DNA of 64,000 nucleotides from Chryseobacterium sp. SNU WT5 (GCF_007362475.1 NZ_CP041687.1:992001-1056000), one strand, 5' to 3'; positions 46,774-57,113 are shown, counted from the first letter of the stretch. Translations and numbers: made by a program. The notes: generated from the sequence alone by a model not told the origin.

Positions 46774-46843
46774 TCACCCAAAATTAAAAGGTAAAGATTT
46801 ACAAAATTAAAAACCTTGAAATTAAAATTTCAAATAAATTAAA

Positions 46844-48655
46844 ATGCAGCAAAACAACGGTTTAGATAAAAACCAATTAATCATTTTCGTACTATTTACG
46901 ATGATGCTAGTTGGCTTTATGTTTTATTTCCAAAGCAAACAAAAAGTTGAACAACAAGCGAATGGTAATGCAGATAAAACACAAGTAGCGCAAAAGCCAG
47001 CAGAAAACACTACAAAACCTGCGATGGTAACCAATCTAAATGACAGCGTTCAGGTAAATTCTATTCAGAAAGTAGAATTAAAGAACAAAGAATTGACGGT
47101 TGCAATTTCTTCTTTGGGCGGCCAACTTTCTACTGTTGAACTGAACGAATACAAAGCTTACAATAAAGCAAGCGATATTAACGATAAAAAATTATTACTT
47201 TTTGATAAAAACAACTCCACTTATGGATTCCAGTTCAAGGATAAAACTGGAAAAGTTTTTAACACTAAAGATTTAGTTTTCGCACCTACTCAGAGCGGGA
47301 ATTCGGTAACGATGCAAGCTAATGTAAATGGCGCAACTATTCAGTTTATCTATACATTACTGGATAAATACACCATTGACTTTAATGTAAAAACACACGG
47401 ATTATCTCAGGTGGTGTCTGATTCTAAAGCGGATTTCGTTTGGGATTTCAGTGCGAGACAAATGGAAAAGGGCCGTTCTCAAGAGCAAACCCATACCGAG
47501 TTTAACTATACGTTTGATAATTATCAAAGTTTTGATTACGATGGAAGAACAACCATGGAAGAACCAAAAGAAACACTAAACTGGTTAGCGATTAAACAGC
47601 AGTTTTTCTCTATGGTAATTGAACCACAAAATGGCTTCAAAAACTCTCATGGTTCACAAGATATGATTGATGAAGGAGAATTTGTGAAAAAATTCAATTT
47701 TAACGGTCAGGTTGATTTAGTTGGAAATGAATTGAACCAAAACTTCAAATGGTACTTTATGCCATTAGATTTACCCTTGTTGAAATCTTACGATAAAAAT
47801 TTCGATGAATTACTTCCTTTAGGTTGGTCATTTATCGGAACTTTGAACAGATGGTTTTTCATACCTATGTACAACTTGATTTCAGGGTGGGGAATTGCTG
47901 CAGGATGGGTTATCTTTTTAATGACAATCATCGTGAAAATTATTTTATCGCCGGTAATGTTTAAACAGCATAAGCTGAGTGCGATGATGAGAGTTATTCG
48001 TCCAGAAATTGATGAAGTAAACGCCAAATACAAAGGTGCCGATGCGATGAAAAAGCAACAGGAAACTATGGCAGTTTACCGAAAGGCTGGTGTAAATCAA
48101 ATGGCAGGCTGTCTCCCAGGGTTATTGCAGGTCCCAATTTTCTATGCGCTCTTCCGATTCTTCCCGAATATGATTGATCTGCGCGGAAAAAGTTTTTGGT
48201 TTGCCAAAGATTTAACTGCGTATGATGATGTGATTAAACTACCTTTTCATGTTCCATTACTTGGTGACCATTTAAGTATTTTCGCAATCGCATGTACGGT
48301 AGTTATTTTAATTTATACCATTATGACTGCAGGTAATATTCAGCAACCTACTCAAGAAGGAATGCCAAATATGAAAGTCATTATGTATATCTTCCCGATT
48401 ACGTTCTTGTTTTTCTTAAATACCTCAGCATCAGGACTTTCTTGGTATTATTTCGTATCCAATGCAATTAACATCTTAATTATTTTGGTGATCAAATACT
48501 GGATTTTAGATGAAAAGAAAATTCATGCTCAAATACAAGCTAACAAGCAAAAAGAGCCAAAGAAAGAGGGGAAATTCCAGAAGAGAATGCGTGAAATGAT
48601 GGACAAAGCGCAAGAGCAGCAAAAAGCGCAACAGCAGACTGGAAAGAAAAAATAA
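46844..48655 (+). CDS. yidC: Membrane protein insertase YidC
   Basis: Inserts and folds inner-membrane proteins, alone or with SecYEG. The 603-residue protein has an N-terminal membrane anchor (about 10-27), a Gln/Lys/Thr-rich linker, a periplasmic beta-domain (about 75-340), and the conserved five-helix core starting near FIPMYNLISGWGIAAGWVIFLMT, followed by the MAGCLPGLLQVPIFYALFRFF region. The C-terminal 40 residues are Lys/Gln-rich, as in flavobacterial YidC. It lies 165 bp after pyrG. Confidence 0.98.
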   Translation: MQQNNGLDKNQLIIFVLFTMMLVGFMFYFQSKQKVEQQANGNADKTQVAQKPAENTTKPAMVTNLNDSVQVNSIQKVELKNKELTVAISSLGGQLSTVELNEYKAYNKASDINDKKLLLFDKNNSTYGFQFKDKTGKVFNTKDLVFAPTQSGNSVTMQANVNGATIQFIYTLLDKYTIDFNVKTHGLSQVVSDSKADFVWDFSARQMEKGRSQEQTHTEFNYTFDNYQSFDYDGRTTMEEPKETLNWLAIKQQFFSMVIEPQNGFKNSHGSQDMIDEGEFVKKFNFNGQVDLVGNELNQNFKWYFMPLDLPLLKSYDKNFDELLPLGWSFIGTLNRWFFIPMYNLISGWGIAAGWVIFLMTIIVKIILSPVMFKQHKLSAMMRVIRPEIDEVNAKYKGADAMKKQQETMAVYRKAGVNQMAGCLPGLLQVPIFYALFRFFPNMIDLRGKSFWFAKDLTAYDDVIKLPFHVPLLGDHLSIFAIACTVVILIYTIMTAGNIQQPTQEGMPNMKVIMYIFPITFLFFLNTSASGLSWYYFVSNAINILIILVIKYWILDEKKIHAQIQANKQKEPKKEGKFQKRMREMMDKAQEQQKAQQQTGKKK

Positions 48656-48681
48656 AAACACTATATTTATCAAGAGTATTA

Positions 48682-48708
48682 AAGACGGGAGAGCATATCT
48701 TCCGTCTT
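48682..48708. terminator. Terminator between yidC and rnhB
   Basis: AAGACGGGAGA / TCTTCCGTCTT, 11-bp stem with one G-T pair, followed by T6 on plus. It ends yidC and may also stop rnhB on minus. Confidence 0.8.
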
Positions 48709-48731
48709 TTTTAATTTAGATTCTTAAATGA

Positions 48732-49349
48732 TTATTTGCTACAATTTTTAGTATCGTTCTTATCTTCCGAATAATCCAACCGAAATGACTGTCGGTGATG
48801 AACGGTGGGTCCATATTTATTCAAAGCTTCTCTGTGTTGCTTTGTACCATATCCCATATTAGTATTCCACCCATATTCAGGAAAATTATCATGCAATTTA
48901 ATCATTAAGCGATCTCTATAATTTTTTGCTAAAATAGAAGCACACGCAATCGAAAGGAATTTTTCGTCACCTTTTACAATACACTGATGCGGAGTAAAAT
49001 CGTAAGGTTTAAATCGGTTTCCATCGACAAGAATTAATTCCGGTCGAATAGTAAGCTGACGTAATGCATCATGCATTGCCTGAATACTGGCATTTAAGAT
49101 ATTATGCTGATCAATAAAACTTGGAGAAAGTTCAGCAATCGCAAATTCCTTAACGTTTTCCTTAATATAGGAGTCTAACTGCAAACGGGTTTTAAATGTT
49201 AATTTTTTTGAATCGTTAACCAAATTTTGGTTAAAGTTTTTATCGAGTATAACCGATGCTGCTACAACGGGACCACACAGACATCCGCGACCAACTTCGT
49301 CGCAACCCGCTTCTACAAATCTATTAGACCAACTATTCAATAGTTTCAT
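48732..49349 (-). CDS. rnhB: Ribonuclease HII
   Basis: Cuts RNA in RNA-DNA hybrids and at single ribonucleotides in DNA. The 205-residue protein has the acidic metal-site motif AGCDEVGRGCLCGPVVAAS at about 14-32, a second Asp in LILVDGNRF, and ACASILAKNYRD. Standard length. Confidence 0.97.
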   Translation of the reverse strand: MKLLNSWSNRFVEAGCDEVGRGCLCGPVVAASVILDKNFNQNLVNDSKKLTFKTRLQLDSYIKENVKEFAIAELSPSFIDQHNILNASIQAMHDALRQLTIRPELILVDGNRFKPYDFTPHQCIVKGDEKFLSIACASILAKNYRDRLMIKLHDNFPEYGWNTNMGYGTKQHREALNKYGPTVHHRQSFRLDYSEDKNDTKNCSK

Positions 49350-49427
49350 TGTAATACCTTTTCTGTAATTATTTGAATGTTACGATAGTAAAAATACAAA
49401 ATTATTAAGAATTTCTTAACAAATAAT

Positions 49428-49458
49428 TTGGTCATCTTAATAAAAGTTTGCACTTTTG
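49428..49458 (+). promoter_or_regulatory. susC-like promoter
   Basis: TTG at 49428-49430, a 20-bp spacer, then CACTTTTG at 49451-49458 (C in place of the first T of TAnnTTTG). A start near 49464 leaves a leader of about 20 nt. Confidence 0.5.
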
Positions 49459-49482
49459 CCTTAATGAAAAAATTAATTTGAT

Positions 49483-52400
49483 ATGAAGAAACTAACAACA
49501 AGCGTTTTAGCTGTAGTTTTAACTGCGTCATTTGCTATGGTAGATGCACAGAAGAAAGACACTGCTAGAGTGCAAGATATCGAAGGCGTAGTAGTAACAG
49601 CCTTAGGTATTAAAAGAGATGAAAAATCTCTTCCTTTTGCTACTCAGGTTATAAAATCTGAAGAATTGAACGTTACCCAAAACGTAGACGTTAAAAATGC
49701 AATTGTAGGAAAAGTATCCGGTGTTCAATTAAACGGACAAGCAGGATCAAAACTTGGAGAAACTGGTAAGCTTAGGATTAGAGGTGCAGTATCCATGCTA
49801 TCAGACGCAGATCCTATCTATGTTTTAGATGGAGTAATTGTAGATCCAAATACAGTTGACATGGACAACTTGGAGTCTGTTAACGTACTGAAAGGACCTA
49901 ATGCTACCGCTCTTTATGGTCAGAGAGCTCAATATGGAGTAGTAGTTATGACTCTTAAAAAAGGAGCAAAAAACAGACTTAATATTGAACTGAATAGCAC
50001 TACCAATATAGATTTCGTTGCGAGAACAATGAAATTTCAGAATGAATATGGCCAGGGTTATGATGGTCAAAACTCTTTCGGAACGTTTAACTTCAATCCA
50101 GCTAGACACCCAGCAGAATGGGCCTCTTTACAAGGATTAAGATATAAAAAAGGTCAAAATTATCTTGCTGACGAATCTTGGGGGGCAAAGTTTGATGGCC
50201 AAGATTATTTACCATGGTATGCATTTTGGAAAGACAGTCCATATTTCGGACAAACTGCAAAATGGAATGCTCAACCAAATAACGTAAAAGATTTCTACGA
50301 TAGTGCTTTAACTTCGAAAAACTCAGTTTCAGTTTCGGGCGGAACGAATGATTTTACCGGAAGAGTTTCATTTACTAATTTAATGCAGAATGGTATTACA
50401 CCATATACTGAACTTAAAAGAAATTATTTTAACACAAATGCTAACTATAAATTTAATGACAAATTAAATATTGAAGCAGTGATGAACTTCTCTCAAGGAC
50501 GAACAACTGGTGATTTTGATGATGGTTATTCCAACCAGACTTCTGGATCATTTAATCAGTGGTTCGGTAGAGATTTGGATGTTAACAAACTGAAAGAACT
50601 AAAAGATCTTGAAACGCCTTTCGGTCATCATGCATCTTGGAACTGGTGGGGACCAGATTACCTTAACATCAATGCGAGTCCTTCCTTACAGTATAGAAAA
50701 AAACCTGGATTTTGGTACAATCCATTTACCTATATGGAGAGATTCCAAAATTTTAATGATAGAAAAACTTTAATGTTCTCCGTTGCTCCTACCTATAAAA
50801 TCACTGATGATTTAACTGCTAGAGCATCGTTTTCAAGAGTTAACAACATCTCACAAAATAGCTATTACATGCCTACCTCACTAACCAAAAGCGCGAGTGG
50901 AATGGAAGGTGGTTATATGGATTATCTGAACGGATTTGGTGTTAGCGATTCTGACTATACAGAGGATCAGTATGAAGGTCGATTAAGTTATGCGAAAAAA
51001 TTCGGGTCATTTGATGTGAATTCATTTGTAGGAGGTAATGTTACCAAACAACGTTGGTCAGGTGTTTCAAACACGATGGATGTATTTGGTAAAACACAAT
51101 TCTTGTTAACTCCAGATGTGTATTCATTTAAAAATGCAAATATAGCACCTGTTCCCGATGCTTATAATTACGGCAAGACTTACAAATCTTTATTTGGTAA
51201 CGTATCAGTAGGTTATAATGACTATGTTTATGTTGATGCTTCCGTAAGAAATGATATCAACTCTGCTTATTTGAACAATCAGAATTCATTCCTCACCTAC
51301 TCGTTAGGAACAAGTATCTTATTGCATAATTTGATTGAGAAAAATGATTACATCACTTATTTTAAACTAAGAGCTGGTATTGCACAAATTGCGAGTGATA
51401 TTTCCGCAAGACAAACAAATCCGCAGTATTTCTTCTACGATAAACCATTACTGGTGGGTACTCAATCTTATCAAATGGCTTTGCAACCGACCAGATATGT
51501 TGACCCTAATCTGAAACCTGCAATTAATGAAAACTTCGAAGTTGGAGCTGACATCAAATTCCTTAAAAATAGAGTAACCTTATCTGGGACCTATTATAAA
51601 GAAAAAAGAAATGATGAGCCAATTCCTGTAACATTACCATCTTCCAGTGGAGCTTTAAGTTATTTCTTAAATTCTGGAGATGCTCAAAGAAAAGGAGTGG
51701 AATTATCTCTTTCTGGAGACGTATTAAGAAATTCAGATGGATTAAACTGGACAACTTCGCTTAACTTTGCCCAAAACAAATCTACAATTGTAAGAGTTGC
51801 TGAAGGTTTAGATAATATTAATTATGGCTTCCAACCAGCATTTGGGTATGTTTCCGTTATTCAAAAAGAAGGAATGGAATGGGGACAATTAGTAGGAAAC
51901 GGATTCTTATATGACGGTGCTGGAAATAAAGTAATTGATGCTACGACCGGACTATATGAATTCCAAACAAATGTAAACTTCGGAAGTATTTTACCAAAAT
52001 TCACAGGTGGATGGTACAATGCCGTAAGCTATAAAGGAGTTACATTAGCAGCAAGTATCGATTTCCAGAAAGGTGGTAAATTTTTCTCCCTGTCAGAACA
52101 ATGGGGTAATTCAGGTGGTTTACTAGAAGCAACAGCAGCAATGAATGACAGAGGATTCAGTGTACGAGATGACGTAGCTGCAGGAGGAGGAGTTCATGTG
52201 GTAGGCGTAGATGCTACTGGTGCTGCAGTGGATACCTATGTAGGAGCTCAAGATTACTTCACCCAATTTCACGGGAATAGATTAGCAGAACCATATATCC
52301 ACGATGCAAGTTATATCAAACTTCGTGAAGTCGGATTATCATACACGCTACCAAAAGCAATATTTACAGGAACCAGTATCCAAGGTTTATCTGTTGGTCT

Positions 52401-52545
52401 AACCGCTAGAAACCCATGGTTAATAGCAGTATCCAAAGATAACACTCACAGACAGGATCCATCAGAAATGTCACAATCATATGGTGAAGATGGACAATTA
52501 CCATCTACTAAAGGTTATGGTGTAAATGTTAAAATTAACTTTTAA
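49483..52545 (+). CDS. SusC/RagA-family TonB-linked outer-membrane transporter
   Basis: Large TonB-dependent porin that takes up glycans or peptides with its SusD partner. The 1020-residue protein has a signal peptide (about 1-22), a TonB-box-like DIEGVVVTALGIKRDEKSL at once after it, the plug (LRIRGAVSMLSDADPIYVLDGV, then LKGPNATALYGQRAQYGVVVM), and a long beta-barrel ending VNVKINF with terminal Phe. It lacks the N-terminal carboxypeptidase-like extension of many SusC proteins. The SusD gene follows 20 bp downstream. No glycosidase or peptidase accompanies the pair, so the substrate is open. Confidence 0.95.
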   Translation: MKKLTTSVLAVVLTASFAMVDAQKKDTARVQDIEGVVVTALGIKRDEKSLPFATQVIKSEELNVTQNVDVKNAIVGKVSGVQLNGQAGSKLGETGKLRIRGAVSMLSDADPIYVLDGVIVDPNTVDMDNLESVNVLKGPNATALYGQRAQYGVVVMTLKKGAKNRLNIELNSTTNIDFVARTMKFQNEYGQGYDGQNSFGTFNFNPARHPAEWASLQGLRYKKGQNYLADESWGAKFDGQDYLPWYAFWKDSPYFGQTAKWNAQPNNVKDFYDSALTSKNSVSVSGGTNDFTGRVSFTNLMQNGITPYTELKRNYFNTNANYKFNDKLNIEAVMNFSQGRTTGDFDDGYSNQTSGSFNQWFGRDLDVNKLKELKDLETPFGHHASWNWWGPDYLNINASPSLQYRKKPGFWYNPFTYMERFQNFNDRKTLMFSVAPTYKITDDLTARASFSRVNNISQNSYYMPTSLTKSASGMEGGYMDYLNGFGVSDSDYTEDQYEGRLSYAKKFGSFDVNSFVGGNVTKQRWSGVSNTMDVFGKTQFLLTPDVYSFKNANIAPVPDAYNYGKTYKSLFGNVSVGYNDYVYVDASVRNDINSAYLNNQNSFLTYSLGTSILLHNLIEKNDYITYFKLRAGIAQIASDISARQTNPQYFFYDKPLLVGTQSYQMALQPTRYVDPNLKPAINENFEVGADIKFLKNRVTLSGTYYKEKRNDEPIPVTLPSSSGALSYFLNSGDAQRKGVELSLSGDVLRNSDGLNWTTSLNFAQNKSTIVRVAEGLDNINYGFQPAFGYVSVIQKEGMEWGQLVGNGFLYDGAGNKVIDATTGLYEFQTNVNFGSILPKFTGGWYNAVSYKGVTLAASIDFQKGGKFFSLSEQWGNSGGLLEATAAMNDRGFSVRDDVAAGGGVHVVGVDATGAAVDTYVGAQDYFTQFHGNRLAEPYIHDASYIKLREVGLSYTLPKAIFTGTSIQGLSVGLTARNPWLIAVSKDNTHRQDPSEMSQSYGEDGQLPSTKGYGVNVKINF

Positions 52546-52565
52546 ACGATTTAATAAATAAGATA

Positions 52566-54065
52566 ATGAAAAAATTAAAAATAATACTTATAACACTTGT
52601 CGCTTTTGGATCACTGAGCTCTTGTCGAGATGAGGACTTCGGTGACTTGAACAAAGATAAGTTTGGGCAGTATGAAGCAAGTTATTCCGCATTGATGGCA
52701 GGCTCCATTGTGAGTTTCTCTCAAAATGGGGGTGGTTCATACTTGATGAATCCCCAATTATACGTACAGCATCAATCTCAAGCTGTGTATACAACCCAGC
52801 AACTTTATGGTTTTGAACCAGGTGCATGGGGAAGGTACTACGCTAACCAAATTATTAACTTAGACAAGATAATAAAAGACTATTCAAATAGTCCGACGCT
52901 TGTTATGACAAATCAGGGTAGTGCTGTAAATATGATTGGAGTATCTAAAATATTTAGATCAATTATATATAAAAGGATTACTGATACCTATGGAGATATT
53001 CCATATACAGAAGCAGGAAAAATTGGAGAAAATATAAAGACTCCAAAGTTTGATACTCAGGAATCTGTTTACAAAGCATTGATTTTGGAACTGAAGGCAG
53101 GAAGAGATATGCTAAATGCAGCAACAACAAAACCTGGAGGGGATATCCTTTATCAAGGTGATGTAACTAAGTGGAAGAAATTAGCTAACTCGGTACTCCT
53201 ACAAGCGGCATTGCAACTAAGTAAGAAATACCCGAATGCTGGTGAGTTCGCTGCATTAACTTTCAACGAAGCGTTAACTAACTCGGCAGGTGTAATAGAG
53301 AACGTAGCGGATGAAGCATTCTTCACATATTCTGCTGCTAATAATATTTCTAATCCCTTAAATACATTTAGAGCTGCAGATTATTATCTTTCAAGAGAAT
53401 TTACAGAATCCTTAAAAGGAGCTGCTAATTCCTTTAACAAGACAAGTAATCACACTTTGGATACGAGATTGAGTGTTTATAGTACTGGAGGAAACACTGG
53501 TACAGGACTTGCGTACGGATATACGCAAACAGACTTAGAAGCAGCTAATTTGGACAATAGTGCCAATGCTGCGCAAATGACTACCAAGTTTAAAGGTTCA
53601 GATGCACCGATGGCTCTCATGACTGCTGCACAAACATATTTGAACAGAGCTGAAGCTGCTCAACGTGGTTGGACTGCTGAAGTCGTTTCAACTATGTTTA
53701 CTTTGGGTATCACCAGAAGTTATCAATCACTAGATACACGTTATGGTTCTGCGATCAGTGGTAACGCAGCAGCCTATGCTGCAGCGAGAATTGCTGATAT
53801 GGGCGCAAATCCTCTGAAAGTAATAGCTGAAGAAAAATGGGTAACCTTATTCAACAATGGACATGATGCATGGTCTGAGTGGAGAAGAACAGGATTCCCA
53901 GTACTAACTCCTGCAACAAGTGCAATCAACGGTGGAGTAATTCCAACAAGAATCCCTTACCCAATAGAAGAAGCTAATTACAATACTACAAAGTATAATG
54001 AAGCTGTTTCTAGATTAGTACCAGCAGTAGATAAGAATACATCAAAATTCTGGTGGGAACTATAA
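52566..54065 (+). CDS. SusD/RagB-family nutrient-binding lipoprotein
   Basis: Outer-membrane lipoprotein that captures substrate and closes over the SusC barrel. The 499-residue precursor has a lipobox ending SLSSC (Cys near 20), a helical TPR-like core, and typical SusD C-terminal segments (LYNGH-like LFNNGHDAWSEWRRTGFPVL, then RIPYPIEEANYN). It pairs with the SusC gene just upstream and ends at a strong terminator. Confidence 0.94.
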   Translation: MKKLKIILITLVAFGSLSSCRDEDFGDLNKDKFGQYEASYSALMAGSIVSFSQNGGGSYLMNPQLYVQHQSQAVYTTQQLYGFEPGAWGRYYANQIINLDKIIKDYSNSPTLVMTNQGSAVNMIGVSKIFRSIIYKRITDTYGDIPYTEAGKIGENIKTPKFDTQESVYKALILELKAGRDMLNAATTKPGGDILYQGDVTKWKKLANSVLLQAALQLSKKYPNAGEFAALTFNEALTNSAGVIENVADEAFFTYSAANNISNPLNTFRAADYYLSREFTESLKGAANSFNKTSNHTLDTRLSVYSTGGNTGTGLAYGYTQTDLEAANLDNSANAAQMTTKFKGSDAPMALMTAAQTYLNRAEAAQRGWTAEVVSTMFTLGITRSYQSLDTRYGSAISGNAAAYAAARIADMGANPLKVIAEEKWVTLFNNGHDAWSEWRRTGFPVLTPATSAINGGVIPTRIPYPIEEANYNTTKYNEAVSRLVPAVDKNTSKFWWEL

Positions 54066-54097
54066 TTAAAAAATAGTACTTATATCTAGTAAATTCT

Positions 54098-54119
54098 AAA
54101 CCACTCTTCGGAGTGGTTT
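54098..54119 (+). terminator. SusC/SusD terminator
   Basis: AAACCACTC / GAGTGGTTT with a TTCG tetraloop and eight T on plus. The argS -7 box TATATTTG follows at 54131-54138. Confidence 0.9.
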
Positions 54120-54155
54120 TTTTATTTCCGTATATTTGCTCTTCAAAATAAAACC

Positions 54156-55934
54156 ATGAACATTAAAGATATCATCCAACATAAACTCGCCGAAATTGTA
54201 GAGACCGTTTTTCAGATAGACGATGTAAATCAGCGAAATAATCTTAAACTTGAAATTCAACAAAATAAATCCGAGTTTGAAGGAGATTTCACCATTGTTA
54301 CTTTTCCTCTTGTTAAAATATTGAAGAAAAGTCCTGACACTATCGCAATGGAATTAGGAGATGCATTTACAACACAATCTGATTTCGTAGAGAGCTATCA
54401 TGTGGTAAAGGGTTTCCTAAATCTCAAAATAAAAAATAAATTTTTCTTAGATAATTTCAAGTTTATAAGTGATCATTTCGATCAAAAAGAAAAAAAGAAT
54501 CAAACGGTAATTGTAGAGTACTCTTCACCGAACACGAATAAACCACTGCATTTAGGTCACATTAGAAACAATCTTTTGGGTTATTCCGTCGCGCAAATTT
54601 TAAAAGAAGATGGATATGACGTTATAAAAACGCAAATTATCAACGATAGAGGAATTCATATTTGCAAATCGATGCTTGCCTGGCAAAAGTCCGGCGCAGG
54701 TGAAACACCAGAATCCACCAATATAAAAGGGGACAAACTTGTTGGAAACTATTATGTAGCATTCGACAAAGAATACAAAAAGGAAATTGCCGCACTAATA
54801 GAAAAAGGATATGAAGAAGAAGCTGCAAAAAAACAAGCTCCTATAATTTTAGAAGCTCAAAAAATGTTGCTCGATTGGGAGAAAGGCGATGTAACCGTAA
54901 AAAACCTGTGGTCAGAAATGAATTCGTGGGTATATGCAGGATTTGCAGAAACCTACAAGAGATTAGGAGTCGACTTTGATCAGGTGCAATACGAAAGTAA
55001 CACGTATTTATTAGGAAAAGATTTGATACAGGAAGGATTATTGAAAGGAGTATTATATAGAAAAGAAGACGGATCAGTTTGGTGCGATCTTTCGGAAGAG
55101 GGTCTTGATCATAAATTGCTACTTCGTGGCGATGGTACGTCGGTGTACATGACTCAAGATTTAGGAACCGCAGTCCAGCGATTTCAAGAAAATAATATTT
55201 CTAAATTAATCTATACTGTTGGTAACGAACAGGATTATCATTTTGATGTTCTATTTAAAATTCTTAAAAAACTTGGATATAGTTGGGCAGATCATTTATA
55301 CCATCTTTCTTATGGTATGGTCGAACTTCCAGAAGGCAAAATGAAATCTCGCGAAGGAACCGTAGTTGATGCTGATGATTTGATGCAGGAAATGTATAAA
55401 ACTGCTAAAGAAAAAGCACAGGAACTAGGTAAACTTGAAAATTTATCCAAAGAGGAGAAAGAAAATTCTTACGAAAAAGTAGGAATGGGAGCTCTTAAAT
55501 ATTTTATGCTAAAAGTAGATCCAAAGAAAAAGATGTTATTTAATCCGGCTGAAAGTATTGATTTTGCTGGCAACACAGGTCCTTTCATTCAATATACTTA
55601 CGCAAGAATCCAATCATTGTTAGCTAAGGCAAATTATCAACATACCACGGTATCTGATTATGAAATTAACGCATCTGAAAAAGAATTGATTATGAATCTT
55701 TCCAACTTCAAGGAGGTAATTTCCAGAGCCGCAGAAACTTTGTCGCCAGCACTTGTAGCCAACTATATTTATGAGGTAGTAAAATCTTACAACTCCTTCT
55801 ATCAGAACAATCCTATTCTTAGTCAGGATGATCAAAACGCAAAAAACTTCCGTTTAGAATTATCAGAATTAACCGGCAAAACAATTAAGAAAGGTTTAGA
55901 ACTTTTAGGAATTGGAACTGTAAATCGGATGTAA
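54156..55934 (+). CDS. argS: Arginine--tRNA ligase
   Basis: Class I aminoacyl-tRNA synthetase charging tRNA-Arg. The 592-residue protein has the N-terminal tRNA-recognition domain, the HIGH motif as HLGH in SSPNTNKPLHLGHIRNN (about 125-141), a KMSK-like KMKSREGTV (about 396-404), and the C-terminal DALR anticodon-binding domain ending LLGIGTVNRM. Confidence 0.98.
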   Translation: MNIKDIIQHKLAEIVETVFQIDDVNQRNNLKLEIQQNKSEFEGDFTIVTFPLVKILKKSPDTIAMELGDAFTTQSDFVESYHVVKGFLNLKIKNKFFLDNFKFISDHFDQKEKKNQTVIVEYSSPNTNKPLHLGHIRNNLLGYSVAQILKEDGYDVIKTQIINDRGIHICKSMLAWQKSGAGETPESTNIKGDKLVGNYYVAFDKEYKKEIAALIEKGYEEEAAKKQAPIILEAQKMLLDWEKGDVTVKNLWSEMNSWVYAGFAETYKRLGVDFDQVQYESNTYLLGKDLIQEGLLKGVLYRKEDGSVWCDLSEEGLDHKLLLRGDGTSVYMTQDLGTAVQRFQENNISKLIYTVGNEQDYHFDVLFKILKKLGYSWADHLYHLSYGMVELPEGKMKSREGTVVDADDLMQEMYKTAKEKAQELGKLENLSKEEKENSYEKVGMGALKYFMLKVDPKKKMLFNPAESIDFAGNTGPFIQYTYARIQSLLAKANYQHTTVSDYEINASEKELIMNLSNFKEVISRAAETLSPALVANYIYEVVKSYNSFYQNNPILSQDDQNAKNFRLELSELTGKTIKKGLELLGIGTVNRM

Positions 55935-55939
55935 TATTT

Positions 55940-56050
55940 GGGCGTGCCCCTTCGGGTCGGTCTTCGGTTCCCAATCTTTTTTCTGCGCTCTCGTTTACAA
56001 CGAGACCGCAGAAAAAAGGATTTCCACCTACGCCCTCACGCGGTGATCGC
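55940..56050. repeat. GC-rich intergenic repeat with a long hairpin
   Basis: The stretch is much richer in GC than its surroundings and contains GGGCGTGCCCCTTCGGGTCGG, a 12+7 bp stem (CTTTTTTCTGCG at 55976-55987 with CGCAGAAAAAAG at 56007-56018, inner TCTCGTT/AACGAGA), and CGCCCTCACGCGG. This layout (GGGCGTGCCCC...hairpin...CCCTCACGCGG) is, from memory, a dispersed intergenic element in Chryseobacterium-type genomes. It may end argS transcription. Confidence 0.7.
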
Positions 56051-56072
56051 TATATTTAAAAATTTATTCCAA

Positions 56073-57113
56073 ATGAAGATTGATTTCTCAACTAAAATTT
56101 TGCCGATTCCAAACTCTGAATTTGAAAAACAAGTTTCTTCTTTTATTCAAGAATGGTTCGATGACTCGAAAACAGTTAAAGTTCAAACTTCTGGCTCAAC
56201 TGGAACACCAAAAGTTTTTGAAATTGAGAAAGAACGAATGCGATATTCGGCCAATAAAACTTGTGACATCTTAAATTTAGAAGAAGGTGATTCTGCCCTA
56301 CTCTGTCTTCCTGTTGAATATATTTCAGGTAAAATGATGGTCGTTCGAGCAATTGAAAGAAAATTAAATTTAGTAATGAAGACACCTTCCATAAGTCCAA
56401 TAACTAATCTAAAAGAAGAAATTGATTTTTGTGCAATGTCTCCACTTCAAGTTGAAAATTCTTTAGAGAGCATTCATTTGATTAAAAATACCATTATCGG
56501 TGGAGCTGCAGTTTCACAATCTTTAAAAACTAAAATTGTCGATAATCTTAACAAAGATAAATCGACCATTGAAAATCATATTTACGAAACCTATGGAATG
56601 TCTGAAACACTTTCTCACATCGCCTTAAAACAAATCTATCCGATATTGGAAGATTACTTTAAAGTTTTAGATGGTGTTGAAATATCATTAGATGAAAGAA
56701 AGTGCTTAAAAATTTTCGCACCAAATTTAAATCCTGATCTTCTTGTAACGAACGATCTAGTTGAAATTAAAAATGGTAAAGAATTTAAATTCTTAGGTAG
56801 AATTGACAATCTAATTAACTCTGCAGGATTAAAAATACATCCCGAACAATTAGAAAGTTTAGTCAAAAAAGAAATTCCTAATGAAGTTATCTTCTTAGGA
56901 ATTCCGGATGAATTGCTCGGCCAAAAATTAATTCTAATCCTCGAAGGTGAAGCGAATAGAATGATTGAAAAACAATTGAGCACAATCATTTACCCATCCA
57001 AAAATCATCATCCAAAAGAAACTATTTTTATTAAAGAATTTCCTCGGATTCCCAATGGAAAGATCAACCGTAGAGAATTGACCGAAATGATTTATAATAG
57101 TTTAAAAAAATAG
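56073..57113 (+). CDS. menE: AMP-binding enzyme, likely 2-succinylbenzoate--CoA ligase
   Basis: Adenylate-forming CoA ligase; in flavobacteria this short form (346 residues) is normally MenE of menaquinone synthesis. Motifs: the phosphate loop TSGSTGTPKVFE (about 45-56), YETYGMSETLSHIA (about 172-185), FLGRIDNLINSAGLKIHPEQLE (about 243-264) and the terminal Lys in RIPNGKINRREL. Other men genes are not in the window, so the substrate is inferred. I start at the ATG at 56073 because the upstream 45 codons run through the GC-rich repeat. Confidence 0.82.
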   Translation: MKIDFSTKILPIPNSEFEKQVSSFIQEWFDDSKTVKVQTSGSTGTPKVFEIEKERMRYSANKTCDILNLEEGDSALLCLPVEYISGKMMVVRAIERKLNLVMKTPSISPITNLKEEIDFCAMSPLQVENSLESIHLIKNTIIGGAAVSQSLKTKIVDNLNKDKSTIENHIYETYGMSETLSHIALKQIYPILEDYFKVLDGVEISLDERKCLKIFAPNLNPDLLVTNDLVEIKNGKEFKFLGRIDNLINSAGLKIHPEQLESLVKKEIPNEVIFLGIPDELLGQKLILILEGEANRMIEKQLSTIIYPSKNHHPKETIFIKEFPRIPNGKINRRELTEMIYNSLKK

